DNA of 33,515 nt. Source: Bacteroidota bacterium. Lineage in GTDB: Bacteria; Bacteroidota; Bacteroidia; Chitinophagales; Chitinophagaceae. The notes beneath the pieces are model-generated. The model saw only the letters and a program-made list of their open reading frames with translations. It was not told the origin of the DNA and did no database searches. Positions 25,133 to 33,515 of this stretch are shown here, piece by piece. A program made the translations under genes and the position numbers. The first letter of the stretch is position 1; each line of letters starts with the position of its first letter. The stretch covers positions 1-33,515 of the forward strand of contig JABDBX010000017.1 of NCBI GenBank assembly GCA_013288445.1, written 5' to 3'.

Positions 25133-25252
25133 GTGTGGGACACCGGAAAAAGGTGTGCCACACCGTGTTTTTTTCGGCGATGGGCGGTGCCCATCGCTAT
25201 TAGATTGCGCCCTTTCAGGGCTGCCCGTGTTGCTTAATAGGTGTGCCACACC
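25133..25252. repeat. Inverted-repeat cluster, family B/E unit 1
   Basis: GTGTGGGACACC...GGTGTGCCACAC (25135-25164 region) is followed by the palindrome CGATGGGCGGTGCCCATCG and by GCCCTTTCAGGGC, then TTGCTTAATAGGTGTG. The unit recurs 88 bp later (25265 onward), where it is split by a MITE, and in inverted orientation near 33298-33341. No gene is present in 25103-25551. Confidence 0.75.
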
Positions 25253-25307
25253 GCATTGTTTTTAGCGATGGGCGGTGCCCATCGCTATTGGATTGCGCCC
25301 TTACAGG

Positions 25308-25482
25308 CAATGTCGTTAAGTTAAGGGCAAGTCAGGGGTATTGCCTTCTTCCAAGCGCGTGTCGGGACATCCCCCTTTCCCCCTTCGTCGGCGCACATGG
25401 CCTACGCGCAAGGGGGAATACACCCGAATATGCTATCAACTGCAACATTCTACTCTACTTTTTCCTTAACTTAATGACATTG
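25308..25482. mobile_element. 175 bp MITE-like element with 9 bp target duplication
   Basis: The ends are CAATGTCGTTAAGTTAAGG (25308-25326) and CCTTAACTTAATGACATTG (25464-25482), inverted repeats with 18 of 19 matches. CCTTACAGG flanks both sides (25299-25307 and 25483-25491) as a perfect 9 bp direct repeat. Removing the element and one copy restores a continuous family B repeat. Inside are a CCCCCTT...AAGGGGG stem and no coding frame; its core (25367-25439) recurs at 33377-33449. The parent transposase is not in the window. Confidence 0.88.
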
Positions 25483-25510
25483 CCTTACAGGGCTGTCCGT
25501 GTTGCTTAAT

Positions 25511-25545
25511 AGGTGTGGGACACCTTTTTCTGGTGTCCCACACCT
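25511..25545. terminator. uvrB: Perfect hairpin at the 3' end of uvrB
   Basis: AGGTGTGGGACACC (25511-25524) and GGTGTCCCACACCT (25532-25545) pair over 14 bp around the loop TTTTTCT. It starts 6 bp beyond the uvrB stop. It belongs to the same hairpin family as 25133-25164. There is no outer T run on the minus strand, so terminator function is likely but not certain. Confidence 0.6.
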
Positions 25546-25551
25546 ATGCAT

Positions 25552-27582
<2,031 letters not shown>

Positions 27583-27629
27583 TGCCCTGCAAATTTCAGG
27601 GATTTGAGGGAGAAAAGACGGGGAATCTT

Positions 27630-27971
27630 CTATGCCGCCATATTATCCTCTTTTCTTTTTCCTTTCACAGGAATGCTTAAATCATACAGCACATCAGGGT
27701 CTATATCAAGAGTGGCGTCAAATAACTTCCCGCTTGTGTCTTTCATTTTTATTAGACCACTCCAAAATAGTGTTTGTGACTCACTATCCAGGTTTACTTT
27801 CATAAAGGTGCTTTTGTCAAGAAGGTTTTTATACACACTTTCCGGTTCTGCAGCCCACTCTTTTATTTTCTCTTCCATTGATATTGCCCTAATTTCTCCA
27901 TTCGTCCATTCGCAAACGACGATATAGGGGGTAGTCTCTATTATTTTCCGAATCCGGTGTAGCATATACAC
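27630..27971 (-). CDS. Stand-alone DUF2442-like protein, paralogue of the one at 13619
   Basis: The 113-residue protein aligns by eye with the N-terminal part of the DUF2442-HTH protein: LHRIRKIIETTPYIVVCEWT against LPRILKIISVRNFVVKTLWN, IKEWAAEPE against IKEWEKEHA, and LDIDPDVLYDLSIPVKG against LDLDPDVLYEQSKLVKG. It lacks the HTH and ends in a basic tail (KGKRKEDNMAA). No DUF4160 gene is adjacent. It lies upstream of uvrB on the same strand. The start may be the first ATG (27971) or the third residue's ATG (27965). Its function is unknown; it could be a solitary antitoxin-like or adaptor protein. Confidence 0.75.
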   Translation of the reverse strand: MYMLHRIRKIIETTPYIVVCEWTNGEIRAISMEEKIKEWAAEPESVYKNLLDKSTFMKVNLDSESQTLFWSGLIKMKDTSGKLFDATLDIDPDVLYDLSIPVKGKRKEDNMAA

Positions 27972-28088
27972 AATGATTTTTTAAAAATTTAGAGTTTTCG
28001 GTATTAGTCTCGGTGAGGCTGCCAATAACTGTATCTTACGGGGCTTTTAATAATGCGCTGAAAAATCATTGTTGAGGCATTTTGAGTT

Positions 28089-28180
28089 ACGTAGGCGCGA
28101 GCCCAACCACCCCAGATTTATTCGGCATTCGCCTCATAAATCGTCCCCTCCTTGAAAAAAGGAGGGGAGTGTGTTACGCA
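28089..28180. repeat. Interspersed repeat family A, copy 2
   Basis: It matches 24161-24251 along its whole length. The hairpin is CCCCTCCTT / AAGGAGGGG (28145-28153 and 28159-28167), where a T-A pair of copy 1 has become C-G, so the stem is kept by a paired change. It occupies much of the 27972-28248 gap; nothing else is visible there. Confidence 0.8.
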
Positions 28181-28248
28181 TCCAAACGCAATAAAACAGT
28201 TTAATTATCCCGCGTCCTACAATCCTGAAATTCCCACAAATCACAGTC

Positions 28249-31200
28249 CTAACGCAGCAACGTCACATTCCCTTGCCGGTGTTCTTTCTGGCCATCTTTG
28301 AAGGTGGCGTCTATGATGTATATGAATACGCCTTCGGGCTGCGGGGCGTCATTGAAGCGGCCATCCCAGCCACGGCCATCAAGATTTTGGGTCTCAAATA
28401 TCAGTTGTCCCCAACGATTGAATATCTGCAGGCTGAATGCCGTCAATCCCCTTGTGAGCAAATTGCGGGGGAAGAAGTAATCATTCAGACCGTCATTATT
28501 CGGAGTAAAGGCATTGGGGATGTCCATGTAGCAGTCGTTAGCCACGATAATGGAGTCGGTCGATGAGCAGCCATTAATGGTAATGATCGCATAGTAATCC
28601 CCCGGCGCTACAACATCTATAGACGAGGTAGTTGCCCCTGTACTCCACAGCCATCTTGCGCCTGGCGTATTTGCATTTACCTCATCTGCCAGTCTTATGG
28701 CATTACTGCCGGGGCAAATAGAAGTGTCTGCACCAAGATTTATGTTTGGCTGCGCAAATACATTGAACCTCCTGCTGGTACTCGTATCGGGACATGCCCG
28801 GTACAAGGTGGACATGGTGACCGTATAGGAACCGTTACCGTCATAAACATGCAACACAGGGTTTACGTTCTTCAATGTATCACCATCACCAAATGACCAA
28901 ATAAGCCCTTTGAGGCCCTGGGTAGAATAAATACCTGTGAACGTGATACCCGTGCCGCCGCAAATAACACTGTCGGTGGACTCAATACTAACCGTGCTGA
29001 TGGAATCGACAGCTAATGTTGTCCGTGCAGTATCGTAGCAAGGCACGAAGTTGGATACGGCAAGCGCAATGTTGTAAATGCCTGACCTGTTAAACACGTG
29101 CACCACATCGGTGCTGCTGCTGTTAGTACCATCGCCAAATACCCAATTATATTTGAGCGAGTTGCCGGTAGAGGTATTGGTAAATGTAACCGGGCTGCCC
29201 TGGCACAGGAAGCTATCGGGTACAGCCGTAAAGCCCGCTGTTATGAGATTGTCAAAGGTTACCGTATGTGTAATGCTGTCAAAGCATTTTGTGTTGGTGA
29301 TGTCCAATTTCACGCTAAATGTGCCGGGCGTATAGTACACATGGCTCGGGTTCGTTTCCGTGCTTGTGGTGCCATCGCCGAAATGCCAGATATAGGTGAG
29401 GTCTGATGCAGGCCACGAACTGTTGGTGAATACCACGGTATCACCCTGGCAGTTCTTATGCACGCTGTCGGTAAACGCTGGGATAATAGGCGGTGCAATA
29501 AGCGAATCAGGCCCCAATACATTCGACACGCAAACACCGCCGGTCTTGGCCACAAAATTGGCATAAAAACCTTCGCACAGACCGGAGATAATAACAACGC
29601 TATCGGTGGGTATCAGGAAGCTTACCTGTGGCTGCGGCGTGCCATTCATGGTATAGGTGAATGTATCCGTTTCGCCAGGGTGGGCGCCGAATATCTTTAC
29701 AAAGCCATCGCAGAAGCCGCACTTTGTAGGGTTGGAAATGGTCATTTTCCTGATGGTAAACGGAGGCACGGTAAGATCGGCAGGGCCTAACGTGTTGGAC
29801 ACGCAAACACCGCCCGTAGTGGCTATAAAGTTATCATACACACCGGCACAAAGGCCGCTGATGGTGATGGCGCTATCCGCAGTGATGAAATGCGTAACGA
29901 TTGGTTGCGGAACGCCGTCCTTGGTATAATTTATTGTGTCGGTTTCTCCGGGATGAAGGCCATAGAGCTTAATAGTACCGTTGCATACCCCGCAATAGTC
30001 GGGGTTAGTGAAGGTAAGCGCCCGCATAGTGAACGGAGGGACAGTAAGCGTGATAGGCCCTAACGTATTAGATACGCATACCCCGCCTGTGTGGGCAATG
30101 AAATTGGCATAAACGCCCGCGCATAAGCCGGTAAGGGTTACCATACTATCTGATGGTACGGTGAAGGCCACAGGTGTCTGCGCCACACCGCCCAGGGTAT
30201 AATGAATGGTATCTGACTCGCCGGGGTGCAGGCCGTATATGGTAATGGTGCCATTACAAATACCGCAATAATCAGGGTTTGTGGCGCTCAGGGCGCGGAT
30301 GGTAAATGGCGGCACAGTGAGTGTTACCGGGCCTAAAGTATTTGATACGCACACCCCGCCGGTATGGGCTATAAAGTTAGCATAGACGCCCGCACACAGC
30401 CCCGTTAGGGTCACCATGCTATCGGGGGGGATTAAAAAGGCAACAGGCGTTTGCGCCACTCCCCCAAGCGTGTAATGAATAGTATCCGACTCTCCGGGAT
30501 GCAGGCCATAAAGTGTTATTGTGCCGTTGCAGATACCACAATAATCAGGGTTGGTGAAGCTGATGGCCCGCATAGTGAACGGCGGCACCGTAAGTGTCAC
30601 CGGCCCCAGCATATTGGAGACACAGGAAGATCCGGCATGGGCCACGAAGTTGGCATAAACACCCGCACACAGGCCAGTAATGGTTGCTGTACTGTCTGCC
30701 CCTATTGATACCGGAACAGGGGTTTGGGCAACTCCTGCAAGCGTGTAATAAATGGTATCCAGGGAACCAGGGTGCATGCCATAAAACGTGACGGTACCGT
30801 TACAGATGCCGCAATAAGAAGGATTGGTGGAACTCACCGCCCGCATAGTAAACGGCGGAACAGTAAGCGTAACAGGCCCCAGGGTATTAGATACGCAAAC
30901 ACCAGCCGTCTTTGCTATAAAATTGGCATAGACACCCGCGCACAGCCCGGTGAGGGTTATGGTGCTGTCTGTGCCTACAAGGTGTGTAATGGCGGGCTGC
31001 GCTACCCCGCCCAGCGTATAATTGAGGGTGTCGAGTTGACCGGGATGCAGGCCATACAAGGTAATCGAACCATTGCAGATACCGCAAAACACAGGGTTCA
31101 CCGAGCTAAGCGCACGCATGGTAAAGGCTGGGTTCACCAATGTAAAAGGTCCGGCAACAAGAGAGGTGCAATATCCATACTTCGCAGTGATGGCGCTATA

Positions 31201-32904
31201 AGTACCGGCAAGCAGCCCGGTAAGCGTTACCGTGCCATCGGAAGCAGCGATATGCTCAGTTAGCGGTTGCACCACACCATTATAGGTGTATTCGATGGTA
31301 TCTGATGAACCGGCAACGAGGTTGTACAACTTAATTGTGCCGTTATTATCGCCGCAATAAGACGGATTGGTAAAAGTAGGCGCGAGCGAAATAGCAGCTG
31401 GCGCAGCAACTACAATAGATGTGCTGGTGCGACAGGTATGTGCCGAAACCGGAAAAATAGTATATACATAAGTGCCGCCACCAGCTACACTATCGGTGAA
31501 GGAAGATGTAACCGAAGGTAGTGTTTGTATCGTGTCGCCCGACAGGGAAACATCTACCACCCATGGGCTGCCGCCACCGCCCGTAACCACAGAAATAGCC
31601 GCTTTCTTGAAGCATGTTGCCGCAGATAGTATGGAAGCCGAAATAGTTGGGCCTGTGATTATTGTCAGTGTATAGGCTATCGTTTGTGTTCCTGCCAGCG
31701 GGCAGTTGTTATCTGTATAGGTGACATAAAACGTATAGACACCGGGCGTCACGGCCGTCGAACTCCATGTAAACGTACCATGCGGTGTAGGTGTGCCATT
31801 GCCCGCCACGGTAAACGTGCTGCCCGCAGGCAGGCCGGCATAGGTAACTGTGATGTTGTTGGATGCATCGGCCTCAGTGGGATTTATGTGCAGAGAAAAA
31901 GCCCCCGAGTTGGCACAGATATGAAAGTGCGTGCTGTCGTCAATAGTACCATTCGTAGCCGCAGATAAGCCACCAAAAGCTGGTGTGTTGGTACAGGTTT
32001 GCACTAAGAAGGTCATTTCGCGCTGGCTGGTGCCTACCAAAACGCCTGCCCTGTGCTCTTCTATGTTATATACCACCAGCGACCTTTGGGTGGCCGTAGG
32101 GAAAAAAGAGATTTGGCCGGATACGGGATCGAATATAAAAGAAGTTGCGTCAAGCGGGGCTGTTCCCGTGAACGGCGACACGTAACCAACAGGGCTGCCG
32201 GTAACAGGATCAAGTGTACCATTAATGCCGGGAACGAGGAAAAATGACAGGCTGTCGCCATCAGGATCCACAGCGCCGGGGTTATAGTTATCGGCATGGT
32301 CTAAGCAAAAGAAAGGGGTTGGTACATTGGTAAGCACTGGGTTGCTGTTAGGCGAAGTGGAGTTGTTTAAAGTATCAATAAGCTGTATGATAGAAACAGA
32401 ACTGGGCGAAGAAAGTATGTTTGTTATCGATAATGCCCGGCCTGCGAAAGAGGCTCCGGCGGTCATTTCGCCCGAAAACAAAAAACGCCAAACGGAAGAC
32501 GTTGATGGCAAGGTATAATTCCTGCTATAGGTGAACTTTTTTATTCCCGGAATGGCATACGATAGATCGGTACATTGTGTGAGCGCCAGGTCGGCCGGAC
32601 AAACAGGTGTTATCTCCACGCCTGCGGCTGGCGCCTCTATGGCAAGCTGCATGGAATCAATTACTGTACCACCATTGAAAATATATACCCTGGGTGTATT
32701 AGTTGAGAGTGCCGAAAAGGATGTAGTGCTTGCAGCAGAGCCACAGTCGCCATAGGCTATAAGGGTTACTTTATAAGTGTTGCCGCTTACGTAAGTATAA
32801 AAGAAGTCCATGCCCACAAGGTGGTTGGCATATGCGCCGGTGCCCGACAGCAACATTATCCCTGCACATAATAGACCCCGCAGACAGGCGAAATATTTTT
32901 TCAT
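28249..32904 (-). CDS. Large T9SS type B surface protein with 91-residue repeats and PKD domains
   Basis: The 1551-residue protein starts with a signal peptide (MKKYFACLRGLLCAGIMLLS). Residues ~26-330 resemble the N-terminal region common in gliding-motility-associated proteins (NHLVGMDFFYTYVSGNTYKV, then YGDCG). Residues 505-1141 are seven 91-residue repeats with CGICNGT, a GLHPGESDTI type segment and GLCAGVYANF. Three PKD domains follow (~1142-1385; WHFGDGTT, WVFGDGTN, WSFGDGD). The C-terminus (IPNAFTPNNDGLNDYFFPRN, then FNRWGQLIFET and GWDGRFN) is a type B sorting domain for type IX secretion. It is probably an outer-surface adhesin or motility-related protein. It has its own promoter box and no partner genes nearby. 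Confidence 0.88.
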   Translation of the reverse strand: MKKYFACLRGLLCAGIMLLSGTGAYANHLVGMDFFYTYVSGNTYKVTLIAYGDCGSAASTTSFSALSTNTPRVYIFNGGTVIDSMQLAIEAPAAGVEITPVCPADLALTQCTDLSYAIPGIKKFTYSRNYTLPSTSSVWRFLFSGEMTAGASFAGRALSITNILSSPSSVSIIQLIDTLNNSTSPNSNPVLTNVPTPFFCLDHADNYNPGAVDPDGDSLSFFLVPGINGTLDPVTGSPVGYVSPFTGTAPLDATSFIFDPVSGQISFFPTATQRSLVVYNIEEHRAGVLVGTSQREMTFLVQTCTNTPAFGGLSAATNGTIDDSTHFHICANSGAFSLHINPTEADASNNITVTYAGLPAGSTFTVAGNGTPTPHGTFTWSSTAVTPGVYTFYVTYTDNNCPLAGTQTIAYTLTIITGPTISASILSAATCFKKAAISVVTGGGGSPWVVDVSLSGDTIQTLPSVTSSFTDSVAGGGTYVYTIFPVSAHTCRTSTSIVVAAPAAISLAPTFTNPSYCGDNNGTIKLYNLVAGSSDTIEYTYNGVVQPLTEHIAASDGTVTLTGLLAGTYSAITAKYGYCTSLVAGPFTLVNPAFTMRALSSVNPVFCGICNGSITLYGLHPGQLDTLNYTLGGVAQPAITHLVGTDSTITLTGLCAGVYANFIAKTAGVCVSNTLGPVTLTVPPFTMRAVSSTNPSYCGICNGTVTFYGMHPGSLDTIYYTLAGVAQTPVPVSIGADSTATITGLCAGVYANFVAHAGSSCVSNMLGPVTLTVPPFTMRAISFTNPDYCGICNGTITLYGLHPGESDTIHYTLGGVAQTPVAFLIPPDSMVTLTGLCAGVYANFIAHTGGVCVSNTLGPVTLTVPPFTIRALSATNPDYCGICNGTITIYGLHPGESDTIHYTLGGVAQTPVAFTVPSDSMVTLTGLCAGVYANFIAHTGGVCVSNTLGPITLTVPPFTMRALTFTNPDYCGVCNGTIKLYGLHPGETDTINYTKDGVPQPIVTHFITADSAITISGLCAGVYDNFIATTGGVCVSNTLGPADLTVPPFTIRKMTISNPTKCGFCDGFVKIFGAHPGETDTFTYTMNGTPQPQVSFLIPTDSVVIISGLCEGFYANFVAKTGGVCVSNVLGPDSLIAPPIIPAFTDSVHKNCQGDTVVFTNSSWPASDLTYIWHFGDGTTSTETNPSHVYYTPGTFSVKLDITNTKCFDSITHTVTFDNLITAGFTAVPDSFLCQGSPVTFTNTSTGNSLKYNWVFGDGTNSSSTDVVHVFNRSGIYNIALAVSNFVPCYDTARTTLAVDSISTVSIESTDSVICGGTGITFTGIYSTQGLKGLIWSFGDGDTLKNVNPVLHVYDGNGSYTVTMSTLYRACPDTSTSRRFNVFAQPNINLGADTSICPGSNAIRLADEVNANTPGARWLWSTGATTSSIDVVAPGDYYAIITINGCSSTDSIIVANDCYMDIPNAFTPNNDGLNDYFFPRNLLTRGLTAFSLQIFNRWGQLIFETQNLDGRGWDGRFNDAPQPEGVFIYIIDATFKDGQKEHRQGNVTLLR
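29482..31392 (-). repeat. Seven in-frame 273 bp tandem repeats inside the surface protein gene
   Basis: Marker codons for the (M/I)R(A/K) start of each unit fall at 31119, 30846, 30573, 30300, 30027 and 29754, exactly 273 bp apart; a more divergent unit precedes at 31392. The third and fourth well-conserved units (30573-30301 and 30300-30028) are the most alike, suggesting recent duplication or gene conversion. All units keep the two Cys pairs. Confidence 0.9.
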
Positions 32905-32920
32905 AAATTCATTAACATTA

Positions 32921-32928
32921 CAAAAATA
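32921..32928 (-). promoter_or_regulatory. -7 promoter box of the surface protein gene
   Basis: The minus strand reads TATTTTTG, an exact TAnnTTTG match, 16 bp before the ATG at 32904, implying a very short leader. No clear TTTG -33 element is seen upstream. Confidence 0.45.
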
Positions 32929-32970
32929 AACACTTTTTATTGATCTAAAAAACTGGTTTTTACTCGCGTC

Positions 32971-33080
32971 ATTGCGAGGAACGAAGCAACCTCAAGCAAT
33001 GAGTATAAATAATGTATTCAACCACACTCCACTCGCGCGATTGGCTGGGTGGTTTACTCGCGCCTAGCATCGTTCCTCAT
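32971..33080. repeat. REP-like inverted repeat in the right intergenic region
   Basis: GAGGAACGA (32976-32984, within ATTGCGAGGAACGAAGC) pairs with TCGTTCCTC (33070-33078). ATTGCGAGGAACGAAGC-type sequences are common intergenic repeats in many bacteria. The remainder of 32905-33176 shows no gene. Confidence 0.45.
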
Positions 33081-33176
33081 TTTGTATTGGGTTTTCTATA
33101 AACGTTGGATGCCTTCAGCATCGTCCGGCACTACTTTTACTTATTGAAACACACACATTCCTTTCCATCCGCGAGC

Positions 33177-33229
33177 AATTTCGGCTAAAGCCTACGTATT
33201 TCTTAACCCTTCCCCGGCCTAAAGGTCGG
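33177..33229. repeat. Interspersed repeat family D, copy 2 (inverted)
   Basis: AATTTCGGCTAAAGCC...CCCCGGCCTAAAGG is the reverse-complement relative of 7668-7722. It retains both palindromic parts. Confidence 0.6.
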
Positions 33230-33297
33230 ATCTACTAAAATAACCGCCCAGCGCACAAGCAGTTAATATTATTCTATGCACATCATCGCTATATGGT

Positions 33298-33341
33298 CAG
33301 CCCTGAAAGGGCGTGATCTAATAGCGATGGGCATCGCCCAT
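33298..33341. repeat. Interspersed repeat family B, inverted copy
   Basis: CAGCCCTGAAAGGGCG is followed by TCTAATAGCGATGGGC, then GCCCAT; this is the reverse complement of the arrangement at 25177-25222. Confidence 0.7.
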
Positions 33342-33376
33342 CTAACTCGCGTAGGGGTTGCTATCCCCAAAATGTA

Positions 33377-33449
33377 ACATCCCCCTTCCCCCCTTCGCTG
33401 GCGCACATTGCCCACGCGCAAGGGGGAATGCACCCGAATATGCTATCAG
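33377..33449. repeat. Second copy of the MITE core (family C)
   Basis: ACATCCCCCTTCCCCCCTTC through CACCCGAATATGCTATCA matches 25367-25439 in the same orientation. The terminal repeats of the 25308 element are not recognisable on the left here, and the right end (CCCTAAGCGTTACCCCATT) is only a distant match, so this copy is divergent or truncated; the window ends soon after. Confidence 0.7.
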
Positions 33450-33515
33450 CTTCATCATTCCCTTCAGCTTTTTTCCCTAAGCGTTACCCCATTCGGGTAA
33501 TGTTATTGATTTAGG

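Noticed and set aside
25103-25249. N-terminal extension of the esterase
   Set aside because: It is translated from inverted-repeat DNA, and the ATG at 25102 starts a proper signal peptide.

Overview
The window looks like a chromosomal segment of a Bacteroidota bacterium, most likely of the Chitinophagaceae or a close relative. Four things point there: two secreted proteins with type IX secretion (T9SS) C-terminal sorting domains; an OmpA-like porin with thrombospondin type 3 repeats; TAnnTTTG-type -7 promoter boxes with little Shine-Dalgarno signal; and DUF4160/DUF2442 and BRO-N genes of types common in this phylum. The assignment is inference from gene content, because no rRNA or marker tree can be computed here.

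Layout. 1-4049 (minus strand): polyprenyl diphosphate synthase, then nuoM, a BRO-N (DinD-like) gene wedged between nuoM and nuoN, and the start of nuoN, which runs off the left edge. 4282-12306: mostly housekeeping and envelope genes, namely an OmpA-like protein, NADP-isocitrate dehydrogenase, a secreted Gly/His-rich protein, a membrane-anchored VWA protein and ribonuclease HII, interrupted by an MNT/HEPN toxin-antitoxin-like pair whose HEPN gene is frameshifted. 12544-15773: a CgeB-like glycosyltransferase, a DUF4160 + DUF2442-HTH operon with a palindromic operator candidate, and an uncharacterised 425-residue protein. 15898-21696: a small unknown gene, a complete ISAs1-family insertion sequence, and a type I restriction-modification locus in which only the last ~200 codons of hsdR survive next to intact hsdM and hsdS; hsdS carries an extra C-terminal domain. 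21815-23215: a five-copy tandem array of a ~316 bp non-coding unit rich in inverted repeats. 23349-27971: a T9SS cargo protein, a secreted esterase, UvrB and a stand-alone DUF2442 protein. 28249-32904: a 1551-residue T9SS adhesin-like protein with seven exact-period 91-residue repeats and three PKD domains. 32905-33515: intergenic DNA made of several interspersed repeat families.

How it fits together. Core functions (complex I, isoprenoid chain synthesis, TCA cycle, RNA/DNA hybrid and nucleotide excision repair, surface proteins) are interleaved with accessory modules that show decay or rearrangement: a frameshifted BRO-N gene, a frameshifted HEPN gene, and an hsdR gene cut off at the exact end of an IS. 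The most informative new observations are: the IS-bounded loss of the restriction subunit, leaving an apparent orphan modification system; a 175 bp MITE-like element with 18/19 matching terminal inverted repeats and a perfect 9 bp target duplication, nested inside another intergenic repeat; an 18 bp palindrome beside the promoter box of the DUF4160/DUF2442-HTH operon; and the structured tandem array following hsdS, in which one stem shows paired substitutions between copies.
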